Positions 23,149-31,624 of a stretch of DNA of 64,000 nt are shown here, piece after piece. The translations under genes were made by a program, and so were the position numbers. Location: the NCBI RefSeq assembly GCF_004138395.1, contig NZ_PRLM01000006.1, positions 1-64,000 on the forward strand, in the 5' to 3' direction. The notes below the pieces were generated by a model. The model saw only the letters and a list, made by a program, of their open reading frames with translations. It searched no databases and was not told where the DNA came from. The first letter of the stretch is position 1. Each line of letters starts with the position of its first letter. The DNA is from Candidatus Nanosyncoccus alces. GTDB taxonomy: Bacteria; Patescibacteriota; Saccharimonadia; Saccharimonadales; Saccharimonadaceae.

Positions 23149-26100
23149 ATGCCAGACAAAGAGAGGCTGTAGAGTATCTGGCTGGCCCACTTTTAGTTTT
23201 GGCTGGTCCGGGCACTGGCAAGACTCAATTGTTGTCCGAAAAAGTAGCTTACATATTAAAAAATACCGATACCAATCCAGAAAATATTTTGTGTCTAACT
23301 TTTACTGAAACTGGCGCAGCCAATATGCGTGAACGATTAAAAAGCATTGTTGGTAAAGACGGGCTGAAGGTTAATATTGGCACTTATCATGCATTTGGTA
23401 CGGATATTTTGACGCAATATAAAAATTACGCAGAAGATTATGATAGGAAGTTAGACTCAGCAATAGACGAAGTAACGCAGTTTAAGATAGTACGGGAGAT
23501 TCAGAGTGGTTTGTCGGGGCGAGATATTCTGCGCGGAGATAATGTAAAAGACATTATCAGCGTGATTTCTGCGGCGAAATCTGCCGGGCTTTCTGCGGAT
23601 GACCTGCAGAGAATTGCAGAACAAAATTTAGAAGATTCTAAGGTGCTTAGCGAAGCGATATCTCCGTTGTTGGCGAACATTGTCCCGCGGGCATTCAGAG
23701 AATCTTATGATAAAGCTTACCAACCAATTTATGAAATATTGGCTAATTATATTGAAGTTCGGTCGATTTTGCCTACGGTAGAGCGTTCTATTGCTGGGTT
23801 AGCGCGAGATTTAAAAACTGCGATGATTGAGGCGGAAACGAGCGAAAAAATAAAGCCGTTATCTAGTTGGAAGGACAAATATTTCGAAAAAGACGAAAAA
23901 GGAAATTATCGGTTGAAAGATCGTGTTGCAAATAAGAAACTAGCTAGCTTGGCTAGGATAATGGGGGATTACGATGAATATTTGCGCAAAAATGGACTAT
24001 ATGATTTTGATGACATGATTGAAGAAGCGGTGCGGATTTTAAAAACCGATCGGGGTTTTCGATTAACTTTGCAGGAACGTTACCAGTTTATTATGTTGGA
24101 TGAATTTCAGGATACCAATCCGTCGCAGTTTATGATTATCAAACAATTGACGGACTATGAGAAGCCGATGATAATGGCGGTGGGGGATGATGATCAGGCA
24201 ATTTACGAGTTTCAGGGGGCACTTTCGACTAATTTGACTGATTTTCAGGCACATTATTCGGCTAACGTCATACCACTAGTAGAAAATTACCGTAGCACAC
24301 AAGAAATTTTGGATTTTTCGCGAAAAATCATTGGCCAAGCGGCAGACCGGTTTGCAGATAAGGAATTAATTGCGCATAAACCGGCGCCAGCCGATACACA
24401 GATTTATCGACATGAGTTTTTGTCTTCTGATATGGAGTATGATTTTGTTGCACGCGAGATTGCGAGGTTGATTAAAAAGGGCGTAAAACAAGATGAAATT
24501 GCAGTAATTTCATATAAGACAAAATATTTTATGCCATTATTGCCTTTCTTGAAATCACATCCAGAGATAAAGATAGCTTACGAAAAACGAGATAACTTAT
24601 TCGAGGATGAAATAGTACATGAAATTTTCACCTTAGCGCGATTTGTACACGAAATTGCGAGTGAACGGAATGAAAATACGTCGATTTTGGAGATTTTGTC
24701 GTATCCGTTTTTCGAACTACCGATGTTGGAGGTGATACGTTTGGTTGGCCAGGCAAGGAAGGACCATGAGTCTGTATTTGAAGTACTAGGTGAAACGGAA
24801 AATGTGAAAATCAAGCAGGTGGCGGAGTGGCTTGCGAACTTGGTTGCAAAGTCCTTTACTGAACCGTTAGAAATAATGCTGAATTATATAATTGGGGCGG
24901 CGGAATTGGGCGAATATTGTTCTCCGCTGCTAAAGTACTATTCGGATAAAGGCGAATATAGTGTTTTTACCTTGTATGAAAATTTGGCGGCTCTGAATGG
25001 TAAATTAAGAAAACATTTTGGTGAAAAAAGTTTGAGACTAGGTGATCTAATAACAATGATGGACGATTACGAGGCTGCCGAGATGACTTTAAATAAGACT
25101 AGCCCCTACAAAGATGCAGATGAAGCAGTACAGATACTGACCGCGCATAAGGCTAAAGGGTTGGAATTTAAATACGTGTTTATTGTTTCGGCGGATCATG
25201 TAGCTTGGGGAAAAGGCAAAGGGAACAATAACTTATTGGTTTTGCCGAAGAATTTGGCACAGATAAGACATACCGGTATTACGGATGGTGAAAAATTAAG
25301 AATTTTATACGTAGCATTGACGCGGGCGAAGGAGACACTATACATTACGAATTCGCTGCACGATTTTAATGATAAGTCTCCAGATAGATTAGAATATTTA
25401 GGGGAGTACTTAGATGATGACAAAGTAGTTTCGCCGTTAATCCCAGCGGGAAACGTATTTTGTCATTACGAAGCGAGCGCGTCTGCTAGCTCCGAAAATG
25501 CAGAGACACTAAAACATTGGCTAACTCCTTATACTAAACCGTCGCCTGATATGCGAGCACTTTATAAGGAGCGGGTGAAAAATTGGCGAATGTCGGCGTC
25601 GAGTTTAACCTCTTTTATAGATATAGTGTATGCTGGGCCGATGGAGTTTTTTAAACGACAAATTTTACGTGCGCCAGTGGACCCGGAGACAGAGGCCTTG
25701 GCGTTTGGCGATTTAGTTCATAAAACTTTTGAGGCGGTGACTAATCGTAAGATTTCGAATGAAGAAGCAATCAAATATTTTTTGACGGAGTTGGATAAAA
25801 AAGACTTATCAAGTGAAACAATGCAGAAAATTCGTGAAAAAGGGCCGGCGGATTTGACGGTTTCTCTCGAAAAATTCGGTAAAATTTTACGACAAGGTAA
25901 GGCGGAAGTGAATTTGGCACCAGAGAAACTATCTATCGATGGTGTGCCGGTAACAGGTAAAATTGACCATATAGTAGTAGATGACACTGCTAAAACGATT
26001 GAAATTTATGATTTTAAAACCGGTGGCTATCATAAAGAAAAATGGCGTTCGCACGCAACATTATATAAATATATGCTGCAATTAGGTTTTTACAAGCTAT

Positions 26101-26369
26101 TACTAAATAATTCACCAACTTACAAAAAATATAAAGTGGAGCGGGCTCATATATTATTTGTAACTCCGGATAAAGACGAAGAAGTGTATGATAAGGTTTA
26201 TGAATTTAACGATACAGATGAGAAAGAGCTAATTGAATTAATGCGCGCTATATATAATGCAGTAGAGAGCCTGGAGTTCATGGATGATGCTGAAATATTT
26301 AGGCCAGGAGATAATACGCTGGGACTAAAAGATATAAAAAATTTTGTTGACAAACTTCTTGAACGATAG
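23139..26369 (+). CDS. UvrD/Rep-type helicase fused to a RecB-like nuclease domain
   Basis: 1076 aa. Superfamily 1A motifs are in order: NARQREAV (Q motif), AGPGTGKTQLL (Walker A), TFTETGA (Ia), GTYHAFG, LDEFQDTNPSQ (Walker B, II), GDDDQAIYEFQGA (III), NYRSTQ (IV), LTAHKAKGLEF (V), YVALTRAKE (VI). The C-terminal region from about residue 800 is a PD-(D/E)xK nuclease: HKTFEAV, GKIDHIVVD, and EIYDFKTG. It unwinds and cuts DNA, most likely in double-strand-break repair in the manner of AddA or RecB, but in one chain. Its start overlaps gpsA by 10 bp. Confidence 0.92.
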   Translation: MGLNARQREAVEYLAGPLLVLAGPGTGKTQLLSEKVAYILKNTDTNPENILCLTFTETGAANMRERLKSIVGKDGLKVNIGTYHAFGTDILTQYKNYAEDYDRKLDSAIDEVTQFKIVREIQSGLSGRDILRGDNVKDIISVISAAKSAGLSADDLQRIAEQNLEDSKVLSEAISPLLANIVPRAFRESYDKAYQPIYEILANYIEVRSILPTVERSIAGLARDLKTAMIEAETSEKIKPLSSWKDKYFEKDEKGNYRLKDRVANKKLASLARIMGDYDEYLRKNGLYDFDDMIEEAVRILKTDRGFRLTLQERYQFIMLDEFQDTNPSQFMIIKQLTDYEKPMIMAVGDDDQAIYEFQGALSTNLTDFQAHYSANVIPLVENYRSTQEILDFSRKIIGQAADRFADKELIAHKPAPADTQIYRHEFLSSDMEYDFVAREIARLIKKGVKQDEIAVISYKTKYFMPLLPFLKSHPEIKIAYEKRDNLFEDEIVHEIFTLARFVHEIASERNENTSILEILSYPFFELPMLEVIRLVGQARKDHESVFEVLGETENVKIKQVAEWLANLVAKSFTEPLEIMLNYIIGAAELGEYCSPLLKYYSDKGEYSVFTLYENLAALNGKLRKHFGEKSLRLGDLITMMDDYEAAEMTLNKTSPYKDADEAVQILTAHKAKGLEFKYVFIVSADHVAWGKGKGNNNLLVLPKNLAQIRHTGITDGEKLRILYVALTRAKETLYITNSLHDFNDKSPDRLEYLGEYLDDDKVVSPLIPAGNVFCHYEASASASSENAETLKHWLTPYTKPSPDMRALYKERVKNWRMSASSLTSFIDIVYAGPMEFFKRQILRAPVDPETEALAFGDLVHKTFEAVTNRKISNEEAIKYFLTELDKKDLSSETMQKIREKGPADLTVSLEKFGKILRQGKAEVNLAPEKLSIDGVPVTGKIDHIVVDDTAKTIEIYDFKTGGYHKEKWRSHATLYKYMLQLGFYKLLLNNSPTYKKYKVERAHILFVTPDKDEEVYDKVYEFNDTDEKELIELMRAIYNAVESLEFMDDAEIFRPGDNTLGLKDIKNFVDKLLER

Positions 26370-26385
26370 GGGTAAATTGACAAAA

Positions 26386-26408
26386 TAGTGAATTTTGTTA
26401 TAGTATGA
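26386..26408 (+). promoter_or_regulatory. Promoter of the small membrane-protein gene
   Basis: TTGACA followed after about 17 bp by TATAGT, 40-60 nt before the TTG start at 26448. Confidence 0.5.
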
Positions 26409-26447
26409 AAAGTATTTTGTACTTTAATTATTTTGGAGGTGAGATCA

Positions 26448-26639
26448 TTGGGTATTTGGATTGCTTATATCCTTGACGTTTTGTTGGCTCTTGGTGGAGC
26501 TACATCGGTTATCGTATCCTTGGCGCGCGGCAATGAAGATTATACTACTTTTTGTTTCCGTATAGGCGGTATAGCTATACTGCTATTTGCGGTGGTAGTT
26601 TTTATCCTTATTCGTGGACATCAAAAGAAGAAAAAATAG
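26448..26639 (+). CDS. Small two-helix membrane protein
   Basis: 63 aa with a TTG start at 26448, chosen because GGAGGTG at 26435-26441 sits at the right distance; another TTG at 26433 overlaps that ribosome site. Two transmembrane helices (about 2-24 and 38-57) and a Lys-rich cytosolic end (HQKKKKK). No known family. Confidence 0.55.
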   Translation: MGIWIAYILDVLLALGGATSVIVSLARGNEDYTTFCFRIGGIAILLFAVVVFILIRGHQKKKK

Positions 26640-26676
26640 CCTATTGACCATTATTTTCTGAAAGGAGGCGAGATGG

Positions 26677-26880
26677 TTGCACGAAACTTGCCCAAAATGC
26701 GGAGCGGTAATTGTAGGCGAAAGCCATGAGTTAGATCGTTTGATGCGAGAGCATGATGAGAAATCTCATAGGCAAAGCTATAGGCGTTCTGATAGCTGGA
26801 ATAAGTGTCGGAATTGCAATGGGACTGGCAAAATCAATGGAAACAGATGCTCATGCTGCAATGGCAGCGGCGTCAAGTAA
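26677..26880 (+). CDS. Small zinc-finger protein, DnaJ-type repeat
   Basis: 67 aa, TTG start at 26677 with AAAGGAGG about 8 nt upstream; the nearby ATG at 26673 is in another frame and stops after 18 codons. CPKCG near the N-terminus and CRNCNGTG plus CSCCNGSG near the C-terminus give the C-x-x-C-x-G-x-G pattern of DnaJ-type zinc repeats. It probably binds zinc and may bind protein or RNA; the function is unknown. Confidence 0.6.
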   Translation: MHETCPKCGAVIVGESHELDRLMREHDEKSHRQSYRRSDSWNKCRNCNGTGKINGNRCSCCNGSGVK

Positions 26881-26912
26881 GATCTACATATTACCGACGT
26901 CTTCATAAAATT

Positions 26913-26942
26913 TATGGCAAGGCGAGAGTCTTGCCATTTTTC
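26913..26942 (+). terminator. Terminator before rpmG
   Basis: TGGCAAG/CTTGCCA hairpin followed by five T's. Confidence 0.75.
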
Positions 26943-26969
26943 ATGAAGTGTGGTAGAATAAAGGGAATT

Positions 26970-27179
26970 ATGGCAAAGAAGAATAATACTAAACGCAAAT
27001 TGGTTGGTCTCGTTTCAGAAGAGTCTGGCGTGCGGGCTTACTATACGAAGAAAAATACGATGAATACTCCTGATAAGCTAAGCTTAAAGAAGTATGATCC
27101 GGTGCTTCGAAAGCATGTTCTATTCGTAGAGACTAAGAAAAACTTAGGTCGTAACGAGGTCAAGGAAAAGAAACGCTAA
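26970..27179 (+). CDS. rpmG: 50S ribosomal protein L33
   Basis: 69 aa. The segment [20 protein letters not shown] followed by [11 protein letters not shown] is the L33 signature. This is the Cys-free form, without the two C-x-x-C knuckles of zinc-binding L33. An extra basic tail ([14 protein letters not shown]) extends past the usual end. Promoter-like TAGAAT lies about 10 nt upstream. A larger overlapping frame in another phase begins near 26805 but is not protein-like before this start. Confidence 0.9.
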   Translation: MAKKNNTKRKLVGLVSEESGVRAYYTKKNTMNTPDKLSLKKYDPVLRKHVLFVETKKNLGRNEVKEKKR

Positions 27180-27183
27180 TAGT

Positions 27184-27207
27184 CCCCCCCCCGAAAGGGG
27201 GATTTTT
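27184..27207 (+). terminator. Terminator after rpmG
   Basis: A run of nine C's, GAAA tetraloop, five G's and a T tract. The C homopolymer makes this spot prone to length errors. Confidence 0.8.
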
Positions 27208-27227
27208 GATGTATAATAGTTGCTATT

Positions 27228-27953
27228 ATGAAGATTGAGTTTTTGCCAGTGAAAACCCGAATCGTCCGTGCCCCAAAGGATAATATCTACGATATTATTG
27301 ATGCATTGGATATACGAGACGGCGATATCGTTTTTATTACTTCAAAAATTATGGCTATCCATCAGGGTAGGACTTGCAAGGTCGGCAGTGTGTCGAAAGA
27401 CAACCTAGTTCGCCAGGAATCTGATAGGTATTTGCCATATTTTAATTCAATGGGCAATTTTAGTGTGAATCTTGCTGTAACACAAAATGTGCTGATTCCG
27501 GCCGCAGGAATAGACGAGAGCAATGCGGACGGGTATTATGTACTGTGGCCAAAAGACATAGACAATTTTTGTCAAAAAATTCGCCGACGTTTGATAAAAA
27601 GCCATAATATCAAAAGGCTGGGGGTAGTGGCGACCGATTCTCATACCACGCCGTTACGGTGGGGCGTAACCGGGATTACTATAGGGTTGGCAGGGATAGA
27701 ACCCTTGAATGATATTCGTGGCAAAAAAGATTTGTTTGGGCGGGAAATGCAAGTGACGAAGGTTGATTTAATTGATCCATTGACTGCGATGGCGGTACTA
27801 CTGATGGGTGAAGGAGACGAATGTACGCCGATTGTGATTCTACGTGATTATGACGGGATACCATTTTCGGAAAACTCATCAATGAAAGATTTTAAGATCG
27901 AGCCAGAGATTGACCTATATAAACCGCTTATAGAGGTTTTGCCGAAAGTTTAG
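27228..27953 (+). CDS. CofE-like gamma-glutamyl ligase (coenzyme F420-0:L-glutamate ligase family)
   Basis: 241 aa. DGDIVFITSKIMAIHQGR near the N-terminus and ATDSHTTPLRWGVTGITIG in the middle are the family's conserved blocks, and LMGEGDECTPIVILR closes the fold. CofE adds Glu to F420-0 by a GTP-dependent amide bond. No other F420 gene is seen in the window, so a related glutamylation (for example of a folate-like compound) is possible. ATG 27228 follows TATAAT (27212-27217) by 10 nt. Its end overlaps the GH57 gene tail by 4 bp. Confidence 0.8.
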   Translation: MKIEFLPVKTRIVRAPKDNIYDIIDALDIRDGDIVFITSKIMAIHQGRTCKVGSVSKDNLVRQESDRYLPYFNSMGNFSVNLAVTQNVLIPAAGIDESNADGYYVLWPKDIDNFCQKIRRRLIKSHNIKRLGVVATDSHTTPLRWGVTGITIGLAGIEPLNDIRGKKDLFGREMQVTKVDLIDPLTAMAVLLMGEGDECTPIVILRDYDGIPFSENSSMKDFKIEPEIDLYKPLIEVLPKV

Positions 27954-29149
27954 CTGTATTTGGATAGACGATAATCTAGATCGCGGAGGACGTTTTCAAA
28001 ATACATGAAGCTTTCGTATGGCGAGGCGTAGGCCGAGAAGTAAGCGTGCACGTCGCCATCGTTCCAGTATTTGGTACACATGGAATAAGGGTGATCACTG
28101 GTAGTCATGTAGCGCCAGTCGTTGATTAAGCCGGCATCTTTAGTGGCGAGAATTTGCTCACGCATGGCGTATAAATCATCCATAGCAGAAGTTTGCATGG
28201 AGTTAGAGAGCCAGGCTGATAAATCACGTTCGGTATCGGCCCAAGTGATGGTTTCTGGCATAGAAATTTCATCGGCAGCTGGCATAAGTTCGCAGGCTTC
28301 AGAGACAGTAACGAATTTATTTTCGTATTCGGCAAGCCAGTCCGGGATTAAGGTATTCATGAAATCGAAGATGCCAGTATCTTGCCATTGATGCTCGCCA
28401 AAAGTTTCAAAATCCATGAATAGGTTGATTAGATTACCGCGCAAACAATCCATTTCAAGCCAATTTTTGTATTTTGGCACGGTGAGTGGCCATTCGCTCC
28501 AGTTGCGATTAGAAAATCGAAAAGCAATATCATCTGAAAGGCGATAGTTCTTGAGGAGTAGTTTGAGATTTTGACAGCCGGTTGGACGATAAACATAATT
28601 AGGGCTGCGCCAGCCGAGAATCTTGTCCCAACCCTCAGCGAGTATTCCTTTGTAGCCCTTTTCCTCGGCCCAGTGGGCAAGGCTATCGTTATAGGCGAAT
28701 TCAGTATTGCGAAAAACTTGGGGAGTAACGCCGAATGTTGCTTTGATTTTGTGAGCATGTTGTTCGACTTGGTCGTTAAACTCGTCTAGATTATAAAAAA
28801 ACGCCAATGAGTGGTAGTAGGTTTCGCCAACAATTTCGGCCTGGCCGCGATTAACCATGCGACGAATTTGAGCGATGAGTTCGGGCGCCCATTTTTCGGC
28901 TTGGTCGAGCCAAGTGCCGGTGATAGAGAAGGAAACCTTGAAGCCAGGGTACTTTTGCATATTATTTTCGAGTAAATCTAACATTGGGCGGTAAGATTTG
29001 TTGGCAACTTTCCTAAAGATACGTTCGTTAGATTGACGGCCATCGTAACTATCATTAAAATAGTTAGAATCGTTGGAAACATCAAAAATTGAATATTCGC
29101 GGTAGCGAACTGGCTGGTGGATGTGTAGATACAAGCAAATCGCCCGCAT
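27950..29149 (-). CDS. Glycoside hydrolase family 57 (alpha-amylase / glucan-processing)
   Basis: 399 aa. The N-terminus CLYLHIHQPVR carries the GH57 H-Q-P motif; VGETYYHSLAFFY contains the conserved Glu region with the likely nucleophile nearby; FRNTEFAYND and MDFETFGEHQW are other GH57 boxes, the last with the acid Asp/Glu. It acts on alpha-1,4 or alpha-1,6 glucan. No signal peptide is present, so it works in the cytoplasm on stored glucan. It lies 1 bp downstream of a glycogen-synthase-like GT4 in the same direction, an operon for making and trimming glucan. Confidence 0.9.
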   Translation of the reverse strand: MRAICLYLHIHQPVRYREYSIFDVSNDSNYFNDSYDGRQSNERIFRKVANKSYRPMLDLLENNMQKYPGFKVSFSITGTWLDQAEKWAPELIAQIRRMVNRGQAEIVGETYYHSLAFFYNLDEFNDQVEQHAHKIKATFGVTPQVFRNTEFAYNDSLAHWAEEKGYKGILAEGWDKILGWRSPNYVYRPTGCQNLKLLLKNYRLSDDIAFRFSNRNWSEWPLTVPKYKNWLEMDCLRGNLINLFMDFETFGEHQWQDTGIFDFMNTLIPDWLAEYENKFVTVSEACELMPAADEISMPETITWADTERDLSAWLSNSMQTSAMDDLYAMREQILATKDAGLINDWRYMTTSDHPYSMCTKYWNDGDVHAYFSAYASPYESFMYFENVLRDLDYRLSKYS

Positions 29150-29150
29150 C

Positions 29151-30386
29151 TTAATTAAACCCCTTATGCTTCATAGTTTTATTATAAATCTTCAAACATT
29201 TTTTCGCAACTTGATCCCAGGAAATTTTATGGTATTCACGTTTAACATTATGTTGTAAGGTTTCACGGAGTGCTGAGTTTTGAGACACGGCGATGATTTG
29301 GTCTGCGAGTTTTTTCTCATCCCAAAAATCATATTTTAATGCAGACCAGATAATTTCGGAAACACCAGATTGTTTAGTAAGAATTAACACGTCGCCATGA
29401 TGTGCGGCTTCGAGTGCGGTAAGACCAAAAGGTTCAGAGATGGAGCTCATGACGAAAATGTCAGAAATAGAATAAATGTCACGCAGCTTTTTGCCACGAA
29501 TAAAACCAGTAAAAATAACGTTTTTAGAAATACCAAGATCGGCGGCAAGGCCAACTAGTTCATTACGCTCTTCGCCGTCGCCTGCAAAGACAAAAATTAG
29601 TTTAGGGTTTTTGGAAATCGCTAAGGCTGCAGCGCGCATCAAATTATGGAGTCCTTTTTGGATAGTAAAGCGTCCTACGGTTGAGACAACTGTATAACCG
29701 GTGGTTTTGAGTTTGCGTAAATAGCCGTATGCGTCTTGGTCGAAATTGTAATCGGATTTTTCATAATTTTCGTCTAATGAATTATAAACTACATGAATTT
29801 TGGATAACGGAATGTGATATTTATCGTGGATAATGCGCTTGGTAGTTTCTGACACGGCGATGATTTGGTCAGCAAGCATTAAACCTTCGCGCTCTACTTC
29901 ATGTATCAGGGGGTTGCCCATACGCATCCCGGCGCGATCGAATTCGGTGGCATGGACGTGAGCAACTAAAGGAATACCAAAATTTTTCTTAGCAAGAACG
30001 CCTGCTTCGTAAGTTAGCCAGTCGTGTGCATGAACGATATCGGGTTTAAACTCTGTGAGGTATTTTTCAACAAAGTCACAATAGGATTTTTGGACGTCGC
30101 GAATAGATAGCAGCTCCTCTTTATTGATACTAGGGATGATTTTTTCTAATAACTTTAGCGATTCATATGCGCCACCACCGTAACGGTAAATTGGGTCCAA
30201 ATGTGTGGCAGATAGAACCTTCATGAATTTGATCTCTGGATGTTCTGCTTCATACGGGACAACAAAATCGATGTCGGCACCTTGCCCAGCAAGGGCACGA
30301 GCCATATTAAGACAAGCTACACCAAGTCCGCCGCTGTTGTGTGGCGGAAGCTCCCAACCTAGCATAAGTATTTTCATCTCTACCAT
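29151..30386 (-). CDS. Glycosyltransferase family 4, glycogen/glucan synthase-like
   Basis: 411 aa, GT-B fold. WELPPHNSGGLGVACLN near the start is the nucleotide-binding Gly loop seen in glycogen synthases and related GT4 enzymes; HAHDWLTYEAG follows; the C-terminal domain holds GRFTIQKGLHNLM and SEPFGLTALEAAHHG, the E-x(7)-E motif. It would elongate an alpha-glucan from a nucleotide-sugar donor. Two in-frame ATGs (30386 and 30377) are both possible; a TATGAT just upstream suggests a near-leaderless start. GH57 follows it. Confidence 0.85.
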   Translation of the reverse strand: MVEMKILMLGWELPPHNSGGLGVACLNMARALAGQGADIDFVVPYEAEHPEIKFMKVLSATHLDPIYRYGGGAYESLKLLEKIIPSINKEELLSIRDVQKSYCDFVEKYLTEFKPDIVHAHDWLTYEAGVLAKKNFGIPLVAHVHATEFDRAGMRMGNPLIHEVEREGLMLADQIIAVSETTKRIIHDKYHIPLSKIHVVYNSLDENYEKSDYNFDQDAYGYLRKLKTTGYTVVSTVGRFTIQKGLHNLMRAAALAISKNPKLIFVFAGDGEERNELVGLAADLGISKNVIFTGFIRGKKLRDIYSISDIFVMSSISEPFGLTALEAAHHGDVLILTKQSGVSEIIWSALKYDFWDEKKLADQIIAVSQNSALRETLQHNVKREYHKISWDQVAKKCLKIYNKTMKHKGFN

Positions 30387-30429
30387 TTTATCATATTTTG
30401 TGGTAGAATGGTAGAGAACTTTGAGATTT

Positions 30430-30505
30430 AGGGGTGTAGCTCAGTTGGTAGAGCAGCGGTCTCCAAAACCGCGTGTCGTGAGTTCGAGTCTTGCCACCCC
30501 TGCCA
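30430..30505 (+). tRNA. tRNA-Trp(CCA)
   Basis: 76 nt with encoded CCA. Acceptor AGGGGTG/CACCCCT with discriminator G; anticodon stem GCGGT/ACCGC, loop CTCCAAA, anticodon CCA. Confidence 0.97.
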
Positions 30506-30580
30506 GGGTTCTTTTTTGTTGAAAAATGAATATGCTGAAATTTGCCGCGAGCGATATATCTGTGGTACAATAGTGATGTT

Positions 30581-31072
30581 ATGGAAGGTAATAAATCTAA
30601 ACTTAGGGCGGTTTTGGTGTTTGGAGCGCCGGGTAGTGGTAAAACCACTTTTGCGGAGAAGTTTGCAAAAAAATTCAATCTTGCTTATTACAATTTGGAA
30701 GAGATTCGGGAAGAGTATGGTTTTTCGCACGAGGCAGTCTTATCGATTTTGGAGATTATCACTAAGGCGAAACAGTCTATTGTCGTGGAAGGTGAATTAA
30801 AAACCGAGAAAGAACGCACGGAAGTACGTAATATTTTGAGAAATCACGGTTATAGGCCGGCGCTTGTTTGGGTGCAGACTGATTTTACTACTATTAGAAT
30901 GCGTCTAAAATCAAAATACCGCACCGTCAAGAAGGCTAAAGAAATCTACGACGCAGCTGTAGCGGAGTTGGAAACTCCGGCAGATTTTGAGCGTCCAATT
31001 ATCCTGTCTGGTAAGCACACTTTCGAAACCCAGACTAAGCACGTGGTGGCCGGTTTGGCAAAGACTCGTTGA
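30581..31072 (+). CDS. P-loop NTPase/kinase-like protein
   Basis: 163 aa from ATG 30581, 9 nt after TACAAT. VFGAPGSGKTTFAEKF is Walker A. IVVEGEL sits where kinases hold the second acidic motif, and RMRLKSKYRT provides Arg residues typical of a lid. Size and layout are those of small AAA-type or adenylate-kinase-like phosphotransferases acting on nucleotides or other small molecules. Substrate unknown. It overlaps the next gene by one base (TGATG), so the two are co-translated. Confidence 0.75.
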   Translation: MEGNKSKLRAVLVFGAPGSGKTTFAEKFAKKFNLAYYNLEEIREEYGFSHEAVLSILEIITKAKQSIVVEGELKTEKERTEVRNILRNHGYRPALVWVQTDFTTIRMRLKSKYRTVKKAKEIYDAAVAELETPADFERPIILSGKHTFETQTKHVVAGLAKTR

Positions 31073-31617
31073 TGATTATTGAAGATAAGGAATTTGGCGA
31101 AGTAATAGTACGAAAAAGTCCTCTTGCTAGGAATATTAAATTTTCTATTTCTACGTCTGGACGGTTGGCGATGAGTGTGCCGAACTATACTTCTGATTTT
31201 CTGGCCAAAAGATTTTTGAACACCAATCGTAAAATGATTCGTGAAAAATTGCCAATAAAAGACCCCCACGAGCAAAGGGCGCGAGATTATCAAAAAAAGC
31301 AGTTGATGAAAAAAGCGAAGGAATACTTGCCTTATCGGCTGGAATATTATGCCAAACTATACGGCTACAAGTATGATAAATGTAGACTGACACATGCGAA
31401 TACTAGGTGGGGGAGTTGTTCGTCTAACCGTACAATCTCATTAAATATCGGTCTTATGAAAGTACCGGAAGCATTACGCGATTATGTGATATTACACGAG
31501 TTAGCGCATCTTAATCATATGAACCATTCAAGAGATTTTTGGGCGGAAGTTAGCAAACATGACCATAACTACAAAGTACACGAGAGAAAATTAAAACTGT
31601 TTAGTCCGGGAGTGTAG
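31072..31617 (+). CDS. YgjP-like (DUF45/M48-related) metallopeptidase
   Basis: 181 aa from the ATG overlapping the previous stop. HELAHLNHMNHSRDFW is the zinc motif H-E-x-x-H with a third His, and TRWGSCSSNRTISLN is the conserved block before it, as in YgjP/WLM-type DUF45 proteins. It is a predicted cytoplasmic zinc protease without a signal peptide. Substrate unknown; several members occur with nucleic-acid enzymes. Confidence 0.88.
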   Translation: MIIEDKEFGEVIVRKSPLARNIKFSISTSGRLAMSVPNYTSDFLAKRFLNTNRKMIREKLPIKDPHEQRARDYQKKQLMKKAKEYLPYRLEYYAKLYGYKYDKCRLTHANTRWGSCSSNRTISLNIGLMKVPEALRDYVILHELAHLNHMNHSRDFWAEVSKHDHNYKVHERKLKLFSPGV

Positions 31618-31624
31618 CGTAGCT

